Shown here: positions 1 to 9,207 of the stretch, piece by piece
Layout: each line of letters opens with the position of its first letter
Numbering within the stretch: position 1 is the first letter of the stretch
Assembly (NCBI RefSeq): GCF_042140125.1
Contig: NZ_CP159473.1
Source of the DNA: Rhodophyticola sp017644125
GTDB taxonomy: Bacteria > Pseudomonadota > Alphaproteobacteria > Rhodobacterales > Rhodobacteraceae
Reading direction: 5' to 3' (one strand)
DNA: 64,000 nucleotides
Notes under the pieces: model-generated
The model's input: only the letters and a program-made list of their open reading frames with translations
Database searches by the model: none
Told to the model about the DNA's origin: nothing
Position numbers and translations under genes: made by a program

Positions 1-67
1 TCGGCGACAGGCCCCAGATGATGCAGGCCCCGATCATCGCCAGAACGCCCTTGCCCGCCTCGCTCAT
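1..67 (-). CDS. rarD: RarD-like EamA/DMT-family permease (5' end only)
   Basis: Only the first 22 codons lie in the window; the gene runs off the left edge. The N-terminus (MSEAGKGVLAMIGACIIWGL, then SP) matches the start of RarD proteins, where a KGV(L) segment leads into the first helix ending in IWGLSP. RarD proteins are ten-helix members of the drug/metabolite transporter superfamily with poorly defined substrates. A purine-rich stretch (caggtgg) lies just upstream of the ATG. The family call rests on this short match, so the exact subfamily is provisional. Confidence 0.6.
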   Translation of the reverse strand, partial: MSEAGKGVLAMIGACIIWGLSP

Positions 68-156
68 GCCACCTGCCCCGACCCCTGCCCAGACCCCTGC
101 CTGCGGACAGGCATTTCACGCAGGATCTGGCGGGTCAAGGCGGCGCGGCGGCAGGC

Positions 157-681
157 TCAGGCGTCAGGAGGGCCGGTATCTTCGCTCAGGCGGGCGCTGA
201 TGCGGGTCGCCACCTCGTCGAGGGGATGATTGGTCAATGTCATCGGCAGTTCCGCGATGACCCGGCTGGCCACCTCCTTGTGGATCTGCCCGCGCAACTC
301 GCCAAGGATGCGCGGCGCCGCGACGATGATCAGACGTTCGAACCGGTGCCGGTGGGCGCGTTTGTAGAGCATCTCCGACAGGTCCTGGGCAAACCGGTCC
401 TGCGCCAGCCGATGCCAGTCCGTGTCTTCCACCGCGGAGCGATGCACCGACGGCCCGTCATTGAAACGGCCGGGTTTGTGGGCGCCCTGATCGCGGTTCG
501 GGGGATTTTCCTGATGATCTTCCCGGCGCACCTCAAGCAGGGGGTGATCCGCATCGCCGATATTCTCGCACAAAAGCGCCTTCTCTCCGTCGGCCACCAG
601 AACCCAGGTGCCGTTGGTCAGCGGCGAGGGGTTGCGGCGCACCTGATCGACATGTGTCGGGGTCATGGATGGATCGGTCAT
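157..681 (-). CDS. Host-attachment family protein
   Basis: A 174-residue soluble protein with no signal peptide or membrane segment. It resembles the host attachment protein family, first described from plant-associated alphaproteobacteria and related to the bacterial eRF1-like fold. Typical traits are the early TWVLVADGEKALL strand, a variable charged middle (residues about 55-85) and a C-terminal half with RLIIVAAPRILGELR. Its molecular role is not established; the attachment name is historical. The ATG overlaps the stop of the upstream 71-residue gene in an ATGA, and an aaggag sequence precedes it, so the two are probably translationally coupled. Confidence 0.75.
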   Translation of the reverse strand: MTDPSMTPTHVDQVRRNPSPLTNGTWVLVADGEKALLCENIGDADHPLLEVRREDHQENPPNRDQGAHKPGRFNDGPSVHRSAVEDTDWHRLAQDRFAQDLSEMLYKRAHRHRFERLIIVAAPRILGELRGQIHKEVASRVIAELPMTLTNHPLDEVATRISARLSEDTGPPDA

Positions 682-893
682 CGGGTCTCCTTCGGCTCGC
701 TGTCGGTTTCGTCGGATTTGCGGACTTGGGTCGCTCCCGCGGGGTGTTCATAGGCGCGCTTTTCCTCGTCACGGGTGGCGATCTTGCGGGCCAGCGTGCC
801 GTCGGAGCGGCCCTGTTGCGAGACATGGGTCTCGTCGCCCGGTATCTCCTTGGTTTCCTTTCGCCCGTCCCGGGATCGTGCGCGCGCGGCCAC
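678..893 (-). CDS. Small charged hypothetical protein
   Basis: A 71-residue, very hydrophilic protein rich in Lys, Arg, Glu and Asp, with no membrane segment, cysteine or recognisable motif. It looks largely disordered. Support for its being real is positional: its stop overlaps the start of the host-attachment gene (ATGA), and its 3' end carries that gene's ribosome-binding site. I do not recognise a family. An ORF of this size could occur by chance in high-GC DNA. Confidence 0.45.
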   Translation of the reverse strand: MAARARSRDGRKETKEIPGDETHVSQQGRSDGTLARKIATRDEEKRAYEHPAGATQVRKSDETDSEPKETR

Positions 894-959
894 GATATCC
901 TCCGTCTCTCAAGTCATATAGGAGGCAACGCCGGAGCGCGCAGGGGCGTTCCAAAGAAA

Positions 960-985
960 AACCCGCCGGCTCACACCGGCGGGTT
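960..985 (-). terminator. Rho-independent terminator of sodB
   Basis: A perfect 10-bp inverted repeat (AACCCGCCGG at 960-969, CCGGCGGGTT at 976-985) has a 6-nt loop and is followed on the minus strand by ttttctttgg. It lies 25 bp past the sodB stop codon. Confidence 0.85.
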
Positions 986-1010
986 CGGGGATATTCGCGG
1001 AAGGCCGGGA

Positions 1011-1619
1011 TCAGGCGCTGGCGAGACGGCTCGCCACGTTTTCCCAGTTGACCAGATTGTCGAGGAAGTTGGTCAGATAGGCAGGGCGCTTGTTGCGGAA
1101 GTCGATGTAATAGGAATGCTCCCACACATCGCAGCCCAGAAGTGCCGTCTGCCCGAAACAAAGCGGGTTCACGCCATTTTCGGTCTTGGTGACCTTCAGC
1201 GTGCCATCGGTGTCGACCACCAGCCAGCACCAGCCCGAGCCGAACTGGCCCGCACCGGCGGCGCTGAACTCTTCCTTGAACTTGTCGACCGATCCGAAGG
1301 CATCGGTGATGCGGCTTTCCAGTTCGCCCGGCATCGCGGACGTGCCCGGGCCCATCATTTCCCAGAACTGATTATGGTTCCACAACTGGCTGATATTGTT
1401 GAAGATACCGCTTTGGGCCACCGCGTTTGCATCATAGGTGCCGGTGATGATCTCTTCCATCGACTTGTCGGCCCATTCGGTCCCGTCGATCAGCTTGTTG
1501 CCATTGTCGACATAGGCCTTGTGGTGGATGTCGTGGTGATATTCCAGCGTCTCCTTCGACATGCCGTTATCGGCCAGCGCATCGTGGGCGTAAGGAAGAT
1601 CGGGAAGTTCGAATGCCAT
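1011..1619 (-). CDS. sodB: Superoxide dismutase (Fe/Mn family)
   Basis: A 202-residue cytoplasmic enzyme that converts superoxide to oxygen and hydrogen peroxide. It opens with FELPDLPYAHDAL like iron SODs. Metal ligands are visible: His28 in the EYHHDIHHKAY helix, His82 in LWNHNQFWEMM, and the Asp and His of DVWEHSYYIDFRNKR. Full length for the family. The pattern NNISQLWNHNQFW and GSGWCWLVV favour the SodB (iron) branch, but metal specificity is not certain from sequence. It is a single-gene unit with its own terminator. Confidence 0.95.
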   Translation of the reverse strand: MAFELPDLPYAHDALADNGMSKETLEYHHDIHHKAYVDNGNKLIDGTEWADKSMEEIITGTYDANAVAQSGIFNNISQLWNHNQFWEMMGPGTSAMPGELESRITDAFGSVDKFKEEFSAAGAGQFGSGWCWLVVDTDGTLKVTKTENGVNPLCFGQTALLGCDVWEHSYYIDFRNKRPAYLTNFLDNLVNWENVASRLASA

Positions 1620-1781
1620 TGGTCAGGCCCCTCTTTGTTGGTGCAAGCGATTGAGTGACAGATGGAGGTCACCGGGTCGAAAGGTCAACCCCGCGGCGGT
1701 CAACAGGTTCCGGAAAACGCGATTTTTCCGCGGCACCGGCAGGGCCGTCTCCGCCCCCGCGCGCCGCAACTGGCGGCCGGT

Positions 1782-2345
1782 TCAGAAATACCCGACCTCG
1801 CCGCCGTCTCTCGCCGATATGGCAAGGCAGTCGAACACGTAGCGCGCGACCGACCGGAAACAGATCAGCCGGATACTGTCCCCGCCCGTCATCCAGAATG
1901 CCGCGGGCACCTGCGCCAGACGCGTGCGGCGCATCTCTCCGGGCCCGAAGCTTTCGGGATGAAGATCGACCGGGGCAAGTTTGGCGAGAACTTCCCGCGT
2001 GCCGCGGCCCTCGATGGCGAAAAACGCGCGGGCATCCGAGACGTTGGATGCCAGATAATGGCGCCCTTTCAGTGTATTGCAAAGCGATGTTACCATGGCC
2101 TCCGCCCCGTCATGGGCGCAGAGGATCAGCAGTTCGTCCGGGGCCATCCAGGCGACCGCGCCCGTCTCCGTCTCGATGATCCGGCGCCGGTCGGGCACGG
2201 CGGTGCCGGTCGCGGCGCGCACCGCCGTGCCCGTTTCCGGCGCGGACAGGTCGGCCTTCAGCGTGACCATTCCCTGCAGACCCAGTTCGCGGATATCGGC
2301 CAGTCCTGCGGCCACCGCCCCGGGCAGGGCGCTCATCTCAGACAT
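1782..2345 (-). CDS. soxG: Sarcosine oxidase gamma subunit
   Basis: The 187-residue gamma subunit of heterotetrameric sarcosine oxidase, which oxidatively demethylates sarcosine to glycine with release of H2O2 and 5,10-methylene-tetrahydrofolate. The ATG at 2345 (MSEMSALPG) is preferred over an upstream in-frame start because it overlaps the soxA stop by 8 bp, as usual in this operon. The C-terminal part (SIRLICFRSVARYVFDCL) is typical of the family. It is the last gene of soxDAG. Confidence 0.88.
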   Translation of the reverse strand: MSEMSALPGAVAAGLADIRELGLQGMVTLKADLSAPETGTAVRAATGTAVPDRRRIIETETGAVAWMAPDELLILCAHDGAEAMVTSLCNTLKGRHYLASNVSDARAFFAIEGRGTREVLAKLAPVDLHPESFGPGEMRRTRLAQVPAAFWMTGGDSIRLICFRSVARYVFDCLAISARDGGEVGYF

Positions 2346-5289
2346 TCTGTTTCTCCGCCTCGGGATCATAGAAAACGGGGCTGACGATCCGGGCCTCGAC
2401 GGTGGCCTCACTGACAGTGTTGAAGCTCAGCACCTCGCCCATCCGCTCCGGCCCGTTCAGCACCAGCCCCATGGCGATCCCCCGCCCGAGGGTCGGTGAC
2501 AGATAGGTGGAGGTGACGCGGCCCTGCGTGTTGCGCTGGCCATTGGCGTTGCGCCCCGACGCCAGCGCGTAGGATCCATCCGGCAGAACCGAACCGTCCA
2601 GCGTTTGCAACCCAACGAGTTTCCAGCGGGCGGGATCGGTCATGTGCGCGCGCGCATGAGCCCGCTTGCCCAGATAATCCTCCTTCTTCCCGGAGATCGC
2701 CCAATCGAGGCCCAGATCCTGCGGGATGACGGTGCCGTCGGTTTCGTCGCCGATCATGATGAAGCCCTTTTCGGCCCGCATCACATGCAAGGCCTCGGTG
2801 CCGTAGGCGGTGGCGCCGAACTCCGCACCGGCCTCGTGCAGCGCCTCCCAGAAGGCGCGACCCCGGCTTGCAGGGACCGCGACCTCGAAGGACAGCTCGC
2901 CCGAGAAGGAGATGCGGAACACCCGCGCGTGGAAATCGCCGACCCGGCCCTCGGCCCAGCCCATGAACGGCAGCGCCGCGGCGCTCAGGTCAAGATCGCC
3001 GCCGAGCTTTTCCAGCACCTTGCGCGCATTGGGCCCGACCACGGCCACCTGCGCCCATTGTTCGGTGACATTGGCGGTGAAGACCTGCCAGTCCCACCAT
3101 TCGCATTGCAGCCAATCCTCCATATGGGCGTGGATATGATCGGCCCCGCCGGTCGTGGTGTGAACAAGGAACGTGTCCTCGTCCAGCCGCGCCACGACCC
3201 CGTCATCCATCAGGAATCCGTTTTCGTTGCACATCAGCCCGTAACGGCAGCGCCCGGGTTTCAGGCCGCTCATCATGTTGGTGTAGAGCATGTCCATGAA
3301 GCGGCCGGCATCGGGGCCCCTGACGAGGATCTTGCCCAGGGTCGAGGCATCGAGCAGCCCGAGGCTCGTGCGCGTCGCGATGATCTCGCGGGCCACGGCC
3401 TCGGCATGGCTCTCCTGACCGCGGGGAAAGCAATAGGGCCGCCGCCACTGACCGACCGGCTCGAAGGCGGCGCCGTTCTCCTCATGCCAGTCATGGATCG
3501 GTGTGCGCCGGATCGGCTGAAAGATGTCGCCGCGCGCCTCGCCCGCGATGGCCCCCATGGAAATCGGCGTGTAGGGCGGGCGGAACGTGGTCGTCCCGAC
3601 CTGCGGGATCGGTGCATTCAAAGCATGAGAAAGCACCGCCAGACCGTTGATATTGCTGAGCTTGCCCTGATCGGTGGCCATGCCGAGCGTGGTGTAGCGT
3701 TTGGTATGCTCGACGCTTTCATACCCCTCCCGCGCGGCCAGCTGGACATCGCTGACCTTCACGTCATTCTGGAAATCCAGCCACATCTTGGCCCGTTTCG
3801 CGACGCCCGCGCCCTGCGGCATCATCCAGACCGGCAGAAGCGGCGCCTCCGACGGTTCTTCCACCCGTGCCTCGGGCAGGATTTTCGCGAGGGCGAAATC
3901 GCCATTCGCGGCCCCGGTCACGGAGACGAAGGCCTCGCCATCGGCGCCGCGCGGTGAGCGGTCGGGGTCGGGCCGGAAACAGGCGCGCGCGTCGTCCCAG
4001 ACAAGTTTGCCGCCGCAATGGGACCATAGATGAACCACCGGCGACCAGCCGCCCGACATCGCGACCGCGTCGCAGGCGATCTCCTCGGTCGTGGCACCCT
4101 CACCCGCCTGTCGGCAGAGCGCGACCCCCGTGACCCGCTTGCCGCCCCTGACCGTGGCGATACCGGCACCCGTCGCGACCCGGATCCCCAGGGCCTTCGC
4201 CTGCATCGCCAGTTCCCCGTCCGCCTGTGGCCGCGCATCGACGATGCAGGGCACCGACAGGCCCGCCTGATGCAGGATAATCGCCGTCCGGTAGGCATCG
4301 TCATTATTGGTCACCACGACCGTGCGGTCGCCGGGCGAAACGCCGAAATTGACCACATAATCCCGCATAGCAGCGGCCAGCATCACGCCCGGCACATCGT
4401 TGCCCGCGAAACTGAGCGGGCGTTCGATCGCCCCGGTCGCGGTGACGACATGAGCGGCGCGGATGCGCCAGAGCCGGTGGCGCGGCGCGTCCGTTTCGGG
4501 GGCGTGATCTGCCACATGTTCATAGGCCAGCACATAGCCGTGGTCATAGACGCCCGCCCCCATGCAGCGTGTTCGCAGGGCCACATTGGGCATATTTCCA
4601 AGAGCTTGCAGGGCGGTATTGATCCATTCTTCGGCCGTGGTTCCGTCTATGTCGCCGCCATCGACGGGCGCGCGGCCACCCCAGGCCGACGTCTGTTCGA
4701 CGAGGAGCACACGCTTACCTTCCGCTCCGGCTTTCAGCGCCGCCTGCAATCCCGCGACGCCGCCGCCGACGATCAGAACATCCACATGGATATAGAAATG
4801 CTCATAGCGGTCCGCATCGCGATCCTTCGGCGCCGCGCCCAGACCGGCGGAGTGGCGTATGATCGGCTCGAACACGTGTTTCCAGAACGGGCGGGGATGG
4901 ATGAATGTCTTGTAATAGAACCCGGCGGGCAGGACCCGCGCCGCATAGCTGTTCAGCGCGCCGATATCGAATTCGAGACTGGGCCAGTGGTTCTGACTGC
5001 GGGCGGACAGCCCCGCGAACAGCTCGGTCGTGGTGGCGCGCTGATTTGGCTCGAAGCGCCCCGCCTCACCCAGATTGACCAGCGCATTGGGCTCTTCCGG
5101 GCCGGATGCGACGATGCCGCGCGGACGGTGATACTTGAAGCTGCGCCCGACCAGCATTTGCCCATTGGCCAGCAGCGCGGAGGCCAGAGTGTCGCCAAGA
5201 AAGCCCTGCAACCTTTTGCCGTTGAACGAAAATTCGATCTGGGCGCCGCGATCGACGAGACGGCCGCCAGTGGCGAGACGGGTGCTCAT
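2338..5289 (-). CDS. soxA: Sarcosine oxidase alpha subunit
   Basis: A 983-residue subunit, full length for the family (about 970-1010). The N-terminus is a ferredoxin-like segment (FSFNGKRLQGFLGDTLASALL). A dinucleotide-binding domain follows, with VDVLIVGGGVAG at about residues 169-180 and a second NAD-type fold. The C-terminal third is an aminomethyltransferase (GcvT-like) folate domain that captures the methyl carbon as methylene-tetrahydrofolate. It overlaps soxD upstream by 4 bp and soxG downstream by 8 bp, so the three are one transcript. Confidence 0.95.
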   Translation of the reverse strand: MSTRLATGGRLVDRGAQIEFSFNGKRLQGFLGDTLASALLANGQMLVGRSFKYHRPRGIVASGPEEPNALVNLGEAGRFEPNQRATTTELFAGLSARSQNHWPSLEFDIGALNSYAARVLPAGFYYKTFIHPRPFWKHVFEPIIRHSAGLGAAPKDRDADRYEHFYIHVDVLIVGGGVAGLQAALKAGAEGKRVLLVEQTSAWGGRAPVDGGDIDGTTAEEWINTALQALGNMPNVALRTRCMGAGVYDHGYVLAYEHVADHAPETDAPRHRLWRIRAAHVVTATGAIERPLSFAGNDVPGVMLAAAMRDYVVNFGVSPGDRTVVVTNNDDAYRTAIILHQAGLSVPCIVDARPQADGELAMQAKALGIRVATGAGIATVRGGKRVTGVALCRQAGEGATTEEIACDAVAMSGGWSPVVHLWSHCGGKLVWDDARACFRPDPDRSPRGADGEAFVSVTGAANGDFALAKILPEARVEEPSEAPLLPVWMMPQGAGVAKRAKMWLDFQNDVKVSDVQLAAREGYESVEHTKRYTTLGMATDQGKLSNINGLAVLSHALNAPIPQVGTTTFRPPYTPISMGAIAGEARGDIFQPIRRTPIHDWHEENGAAFEPVGQWRRPYCFPRGQESHAEAVAREIIATRTSLGLLDASTLGKILVRGPDAGRFMDMLYTNMMSGLKPGRCRYGLMCNENGFLMDDGVVARLDEDTFLVHTTTGGADHIHAHMEDWLQCEWWDWQVFTANVTEQWAQVAVVGPNARKVLEKLGGDLDLSAAALPFMGWAEGRVGDFHARVFRISFSGELSFEVAVPASRGRAFWEALHEAGAEFGATAYGTEALHVMRAEKGFIMIGDETDGTVIPQDLGLDWAISGKKEDYLGKRAHARAHMTDPARWKLVGLQTLDGSVLPDGSYALASGRNANGQRNTQGRVTSTYLSPTLGRGIAMGLVLNGPERMGEVLSFNTVSEATVEARIVSPVFYDPEAEKQNV

Positions 5290-5606
5290 GTCGGGCTCCA
5301 GTCCGGATGTCTGGCCCTGATCCGGGTGATGATTTCAGCGGGCGGTTCGGTGGTCTGCGCCGGGTAGGTGCCGAACACCTCCAATGTGGCGGTATCCCGC
5401 GCGGCGAGAAACCATTTCCCGCAGCCATAGGCATGGCGCCAGCGCTCGAAATGCACCCCTTTGGGGTTGGCGCGGTGGAAAAGATAGCCTTCGAAATCAG
5501 AATCTTCCGAGCCGGGGCCGAAGCGTTTCAGATGCGCCTCCCCGCCGGGGCTGAGTTCGGTTTCATCGGCGGCGAGGCCGCAATTGGGACATGTCAGGAT
5601 CAGCAT
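5286..5606 (-). CDS. soxD: Sarcosine oxidase delta subunit
   Basis: A 106-residue zinc-binding subunit. The N-terminal CPNCG (Cys6, Cys9) and the later GCGKWF cysteine and HxxYG segment are the family zinc ligands. The segment FEGYLFHRANPKGVHFERWRH is characteristic. A gagg sequence lies 9 nt before the ATG. It is first in the soxDAG unit; soxB, usually immediately upstream, is about 900 bp away, beyond two small membrane-protein genes and a hairpin. Confidence 0.92.
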   Translation of the reverse strand: MLILTCPNCGLAADETELSPGGEAHLKRFGPGSEDSDFEGYLFHRANPKGVHFERWRHAYGCGKWFLAARDTATLEVFGTYPAQTTEPPAEIITRIRARHPDWSPT

Positions 5607-5681
5607 GGCGGCGCCTCGGGACAGGACAATCGGGACCGCGGCGTCACCCGGCCGGACAGCCCGCGGGACAGGTCACGCAAA

Positions 5682-5705
5682 AGGCGGCCCCGGATGGAGC
5701 CGCCT
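5682..5705 (-). terminator. Hairpin terminator between small membrane gene and soxD
   Basis: A 7-bp inverted repeat (AGGCGGC / GCCGCCT) with a 10-nt loop is followed on the minus strand by only TTT and then GCG, so the T run is short. It lies 36 bp past the stop of the 63-residue gene and would reduce read-through into soxDAG. Confidence 0.55.
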
Positions 5706-5741
5706 GCGCAAGGATGGAAATCCGCCCCCGGGCGGTAGGTA

Positions 5742-5933
5742 TCAGCCTTCTTCGACGGTGCCTTCGACCGCCCCGACGCCGGGCACTTCAATTCTGACAT
5801 CCGGCGTGTCGTCCCCGATACCGCCACCGAAGATAACCCAGGCGATAACACCAAGCGCCACAACCACACCGCCGAGAATGAACGCCAAGGCGCCGTTGCC
5901 GGAGTTGGAGTTGCTGTTCGACTGGTCGGACAT
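5742..5933 (-). CDS. Small single-helix membrane protein inside the sox locus
   Basis: A 63-residue protein with a Ser/Asn-rich N-terminus, one hydrophobic helix (about residues 15-37, ALAFILGGVVVALGVIAWVI) and an acidic C-terminal tail. A gaggaga sequence precedes the ATG. The design (MSD start, polar head, one helix, acidic tail) is the same as in the 65-residue protein encoded just upstream, so the two may be distant paralogues. No function is recognised. It may simply be an inserted gene rather than part of sarcosine metabolism. Confidence 0.65.
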   Translation of the reverse strand: MSDQSNSNSNSGNGALAFILGGVVVALGVIAWVIFGGGIGDDTPDVRIEVPGVGAVEGTVEEG

Positions 5934-6131
5934 GTCTGTCTCTCCTCTGTGAAGTGGTTCAGCGAAGAAACGTGGAAGAGGCGGCCCCGGTTCCCGGAAA
6001 TTTTTGCAGGCACCATTTTGGTCGCGCTCGGGTCGCGTACCGACGCGGGGGCGTAGCCGTCCGCGCCGGCCAGCAACCGGGCGGTGGTCGACCGGCCCGA
6101 GCCCTTCGGATATCCGGCCTTCAGTGTGCGG

Positions 6132-6329
6132 TTATTGCTGGTCGCCCTCTGTCGCGACTGCCGCAGGGTCGGATGGCTGTTCGCCGCCCGCCTCGACGTC
6201 GAAGAAGATCGTGGCCAGCAAAACAAGGCCGATGACGCCCAGCACAACCAGAAGCGTTCCGAAGGCGCTGCCCGCGCTGTCCGGTGTGGTGTAATCGTAA
6301 CTGGTGTTTCTCTGATCGTAGTCAGACAT
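6132..6329 (-). CDS. Small single-helix membrane protein inside the sox locus
   Basis: A 65-residue protein with a polar Tyr/Asp-rich head, one hydrophobic helix (about residues 22-43, FGTLLVVLGVIGLVLLATIF) and an acidic Glu/Asp-rich tail. A ggagg sequence sits 8 nt before the ATG. It lies between soxB and the similar 63-residue gene, with about 200 bp of non-coding DNA on each side, which suggests its own promoter. Family unknown. Confidence 0.65.
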   Translation of the reverse strand: MSDYDQRNTSYDYTTPDSAGSAFGTLLVVLGVIGLVLLATIFFDVEAGGEQPSDPAAVATEGDQQ

Positions 6330-6525
6330 GACAGATCCTCCATTTCTGTGAGGATCAGAGTCGCAATTGCCGCGGCAGGCTCAATCCGCGACGGAGAACA
6401 GGCACGATCTCGGCCAAAAGGGGCCGCTTCGGACCTATTCCATGGGCCGGAACGTGCCGGGGCCGCGCAATTCCGCGTGGGATCGGGGAAGATCGCGGCG
6501 CATGCTTGATCGGTGGACCTGTGGA

Positions 6526-7770
6526 TCAATGCGCCACCCCCGCCGCCACGCTTTCGTCGACGAACCGGCCCTCGCGGAACCGCTCCAGACCGAAGGCCGC
6601 CGTCAGGGGCGAGTGACCTTTGGCCATCAGTTCGGCGAAGCCCCAGCCGGAACCGGGGATCGCCTTGAACCCGCCGGTGCCCCATCCGCAATTGATGAAA
6701 CACCCCTCAAGCGGCGTTTTCGACAGGATCGGGCTGCGGTCGCCGGTCATGTCCACGATCCCGCCCCATTGGCGCAGCATCTTGAGGCGCGAGATCATCG
6801 GGAAGGTTTCGATCAGCGCGCGCACCGTTTCCTCGATATGGTGAAAACTGCCGCGCTGCGTGTAGTTGTTGTAGCCGTCCGCGCCACCGCCGATCACCAT
6901 TTCGCCCTTGTCGGACTGGCTCATGTAACCATGGACGGTGTTGGCCATCACGACCACGTCCATGCAGGGTTTGATCGGCTCGCTCACAAGGGCCTGAAGG
7001 GCGACGCTTTCCACCGGCAGACGGAAACCCGCCATTTCGGCCAGCACGCCCGAATGGCCGGCAACGACGATGCCCAGCTTGGGCGTAGCGATATCGCCCT
7101 TGGTGCTCCGCACGCCGGTGACCTTGCCGTTTGCCGATTGCACGCCCGTGACCTCACATTGCTGGATGATGTCCATGCCCATGGCGGAGCAGGCCCGCGC
7201 ATAACCCCAGGCAACGGCATCGTGGCGGGCGGTGCCGCCCCGCGGTTGCCACAGCGCGCCCAGCACCGGATAGCGGGGACCGTCGATATTGATGATCGGA
7301 CACAGTTCCCGCACCCGCTCGGGCGCGATGAACTCCGTCGCCACGCCCTGCAGCGCGTTGGCATGGGCCGTCCGCCGGTATCCGCGCAGCTCGTGCTCGG
7401 TCTGGGCCAGCATCATCACGCCGCGGGGGCTGAACATCACGTTGTAGTTCAGATCCTGCGACATGGTTTCGTAAAGGCTGCGGGATTTTTCATAGATCGC
7501 CGCCGACGGGTCCTGAAGATAATTGGAGCGGATGATGGTGGTGTTCCGCCCCGTATTGCCGCCGCCGAGCCAGCCCTTCTCGATCACCGCGACATTGGTG
7601 ATGCCATGGTTCTTGCCCAAGTAGTAGGCGGTGGCCAGACCGTGGCCCCCTGCCCCGACGATCACCGCGTCATAGCGGGCCTTCGGCGACGGCGACGCCC
7701 AAGCCCGTTCCCACCCCAGATGGTGGCGCGCAGCCTCTCGGACGATGGCAAAGGCGGAATAGCGGCGCAT
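6526..7770 (-). CDS. soxB: Sarcosine oxidase beta subunit
   Basis: The 414-residue catalytic FAD/FMN subunit. The start at 7770 (MRRYSAFAIVREA) fits the family start and length; an upstream in-frame start would add 24 non-conserved residues. The FAD-binding motif VIVGAGGHGLATAY is at about residues 36-49, followed by GGGNTGRNTTIIRSNY. His183 in ARHDAVAWGY is where the family carries its covalent FMN. The usual soxBDAG order is interrupted: two small membrane-protein genes lie between soxB and soxD. Confidence 0.94.
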   Translation of the reverse strand: MRRYSAFAIVREAARHHLGWERAWASPSPKARYDAVIVGAGGHGLATAYYLGKNHGITNVAVIEKGWLGGGNTGRNTTIIRSNYLQDPSAAIYEKSRSLYETMSQDLNYNVMFSPRGVMMLAQTEHELRGYRRTAHANALQGVATEFIAPERVRELCPIINIDGPRYPVLGALWQPRGGTARHDAVAWGYARACSAMGMDIIQQCEVTGVQSANGKVTGVRSTKGDIATPKLGIVVAGHSGVLAEMAGFRLPVESVALQALVSEPIKPCMDVVVMANTVHGYMSQSDKGEMVIGGGADGYNNYTQRGSFHHIEETVRALIETFPMISRLKMLRQWGGIVDMTGDRSPILSKTPLEGCFINCGWGTGGFKAIPGSGWGFAELMAKGHSPLTAAFGLERFREGRFVDESVAAGVAH

Positions 7771-7968
7771 GGTCGGATCATCCCTTGGAACTGGCATTGG
7801 TGTGCGGGAACCGGCGGGATCAGAGGATACCCCGCGCGGCATTTCAAGGCCGGATTGCGACAGGTCGGCAGATTGGTGGCGTCGCAGCCTGCGGCGGATT
7901 GTATCTTTTGTGTCGGCGCGTCAGGGCATAGATGATACGGGACGGCGTTTGAGAGGGCGAGACGCATA

Positions 7969-9207
7969 ATGGGCTTTTGGATTGTCGCAGGCGCGGCTTC
8001 GATATTTGTGGCGCTGGCGATTTGGGCTGGATTTCTCCGGCCACGCGGCGGCGACATGCCGGCGGCGGCATATGACTTGCAGGTCTATCGCGATCAGTTG
8101 AAGGAACTGGAGCGCGACGTGGCGCGAGGGGTGCTGTCCGAGGCGGACGCCACCCGCGCCAAGGCGGAGGTTGCCCGCCGGGTGCTGGAGGCCGACCGCG
8201 CCCTGCAGGCCAGCTCAGGAGGAACCGCGGGCACGCGCGGCGGCCCGCTTGTTCTGGGTCTGGGGCTTGTGGCGACGATTGCCGGCGCGTTCGCCGTCTA
8301 TTGGCAGATCGGCGCGCCGGGCTATCCGGATCTGCCGCTTCAGACACGGGTCGAACTGGTGGAAGAGGCCCGCGCGACCCGCCCCGACCAGACCGAGGCC
8401 GAGGCCGGCGTGACCGTTCGCCCCCAAGTCGAGCCCGACCCGGAGCGCGAGGCGCTGGTGGTGCAGCTGCGCACCGTGATGGAACGCCGGCCCGATGACA
8501 CGCAAGGTCTGGCGCTGCTGGCGCAGAACGAGGCCGCATTGGGCAATTTCCGCGCCGCACGTCTGGCTCAGGGACGGTTGATCGACCTTCTGGGCGCCGA
8601 AGCGACAGCCGCCCATCACGTGGATCTGGCCGAGATGATGGTGCTGGCCGCGGGCGGCTATGTCTCGCCCGAGGCGGAGGCGGCGCTGATCGCCGCGCTG
8701 GAGATCGAGCCCGGAAACGGCACCGCGCGCTACTACGCGGGGCTGATGTATGCGCAGCAGGGCCGGCCCGATCTGGCCTATCCGATCTGGCGCAACCTGC
8801 TGGCCGAAAGCACGCCGGATGCCCCATGGCTCGAACCGATCCGCCTTCAGATCGAAGAGGTGGCGTTTCTGGCGGGCGATCCGATCACGCTGGCCGAACT
8901 GCCTCAGCCCGGCACCAGCCCCCGGCCCGGCCCCACCGCCGAACAGATCGAAGCCGCGGGAGATATGGCGCCGGAGGATCGCATGGCCATGATCGAAGGG
9001 ATGGTGAGCGGTCTGGCCGAACGCCTGTCGACCGAAGGCGGCCCGCCGGAGGACTGGGCCCAGCTGATCGGGGCCTTCGTGGTCCTCGGCCGGGTGGAGG
9101 ATGCGCAGGCGATCTATGACGAGGCGCTTGACGTCTTCGCGGGCCAGCCCGAGGCGCTGGCCGTGCTCATGCCTGCGGGCGCGACCCTTGAAAGTGCGCT
9201 GGAGTGA
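7969..9207 (+). CDS. ccmI: Cytochrome c biogenesis protein CcmI
   Basis: A 412-residue inner-membrane protein of the Ccm (system I) pathway that holds apocytochrome c for haem attachment. There are two membrane helices (about residues 4-22 and 93-112) flanking a cytoplasmic loop with the YDLQVYRDQLKELERD motif typical of CcmI. A periplasmic part with TPR-like helices (about 160-400) binds the apocytochrome. The other ccm genes are not in the window. It overlaps ruvX by a GTGA and leads a three-gene set. Confidence 0.92.
   Translation: MGFWIVAGAASIFVALAIWAGFLRPRGGDMPAAAYDLQVYRDQLKELERDVARGVLSEADATRAKAEVARRVLEADRALQASSGGTAGTRGGPLVLGLGLVATIAGAFAVYWQIGAPGYPDLPLQTRVELVEEARATRPDQTEAEAGVTVRPQVEPDPEREALVVQLRTVMERRPDDTQGLALLAQNEAALGNFRAARLAQGRLIDLLGAEATAAHHVDLAEMMVLAAGGYVSPEAEAALIAALEIEPGNGTARYYAGLMYAQQGRPDLAYPIWRNLLAESTPDAPWLEPIRLQIEEVAFLAGDPITLAELPQPGTSPRPGPTAEQIEAAGDMAPEDRMAMIEGMVSGLAERLSTEGGPPEDWAQLIGAFVVLGRVEDAQAIYDEALDVFAGQPEALAVLMPAGATLESALE

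Noticed and set aside
654..1658. 334-codon plus-strand frame across sodB and nearby genes
   Set aside because: It is antisense to sodB, whose metal ligands and length are conserved; long antisense frames are common in high-GC DNA.
2605..3957. 450-codon plus-strand frame and similar long frames at 4030-5367 and 6367-7935
   Set aside because: All are mirror frames of soxA and soxB and show no family features.
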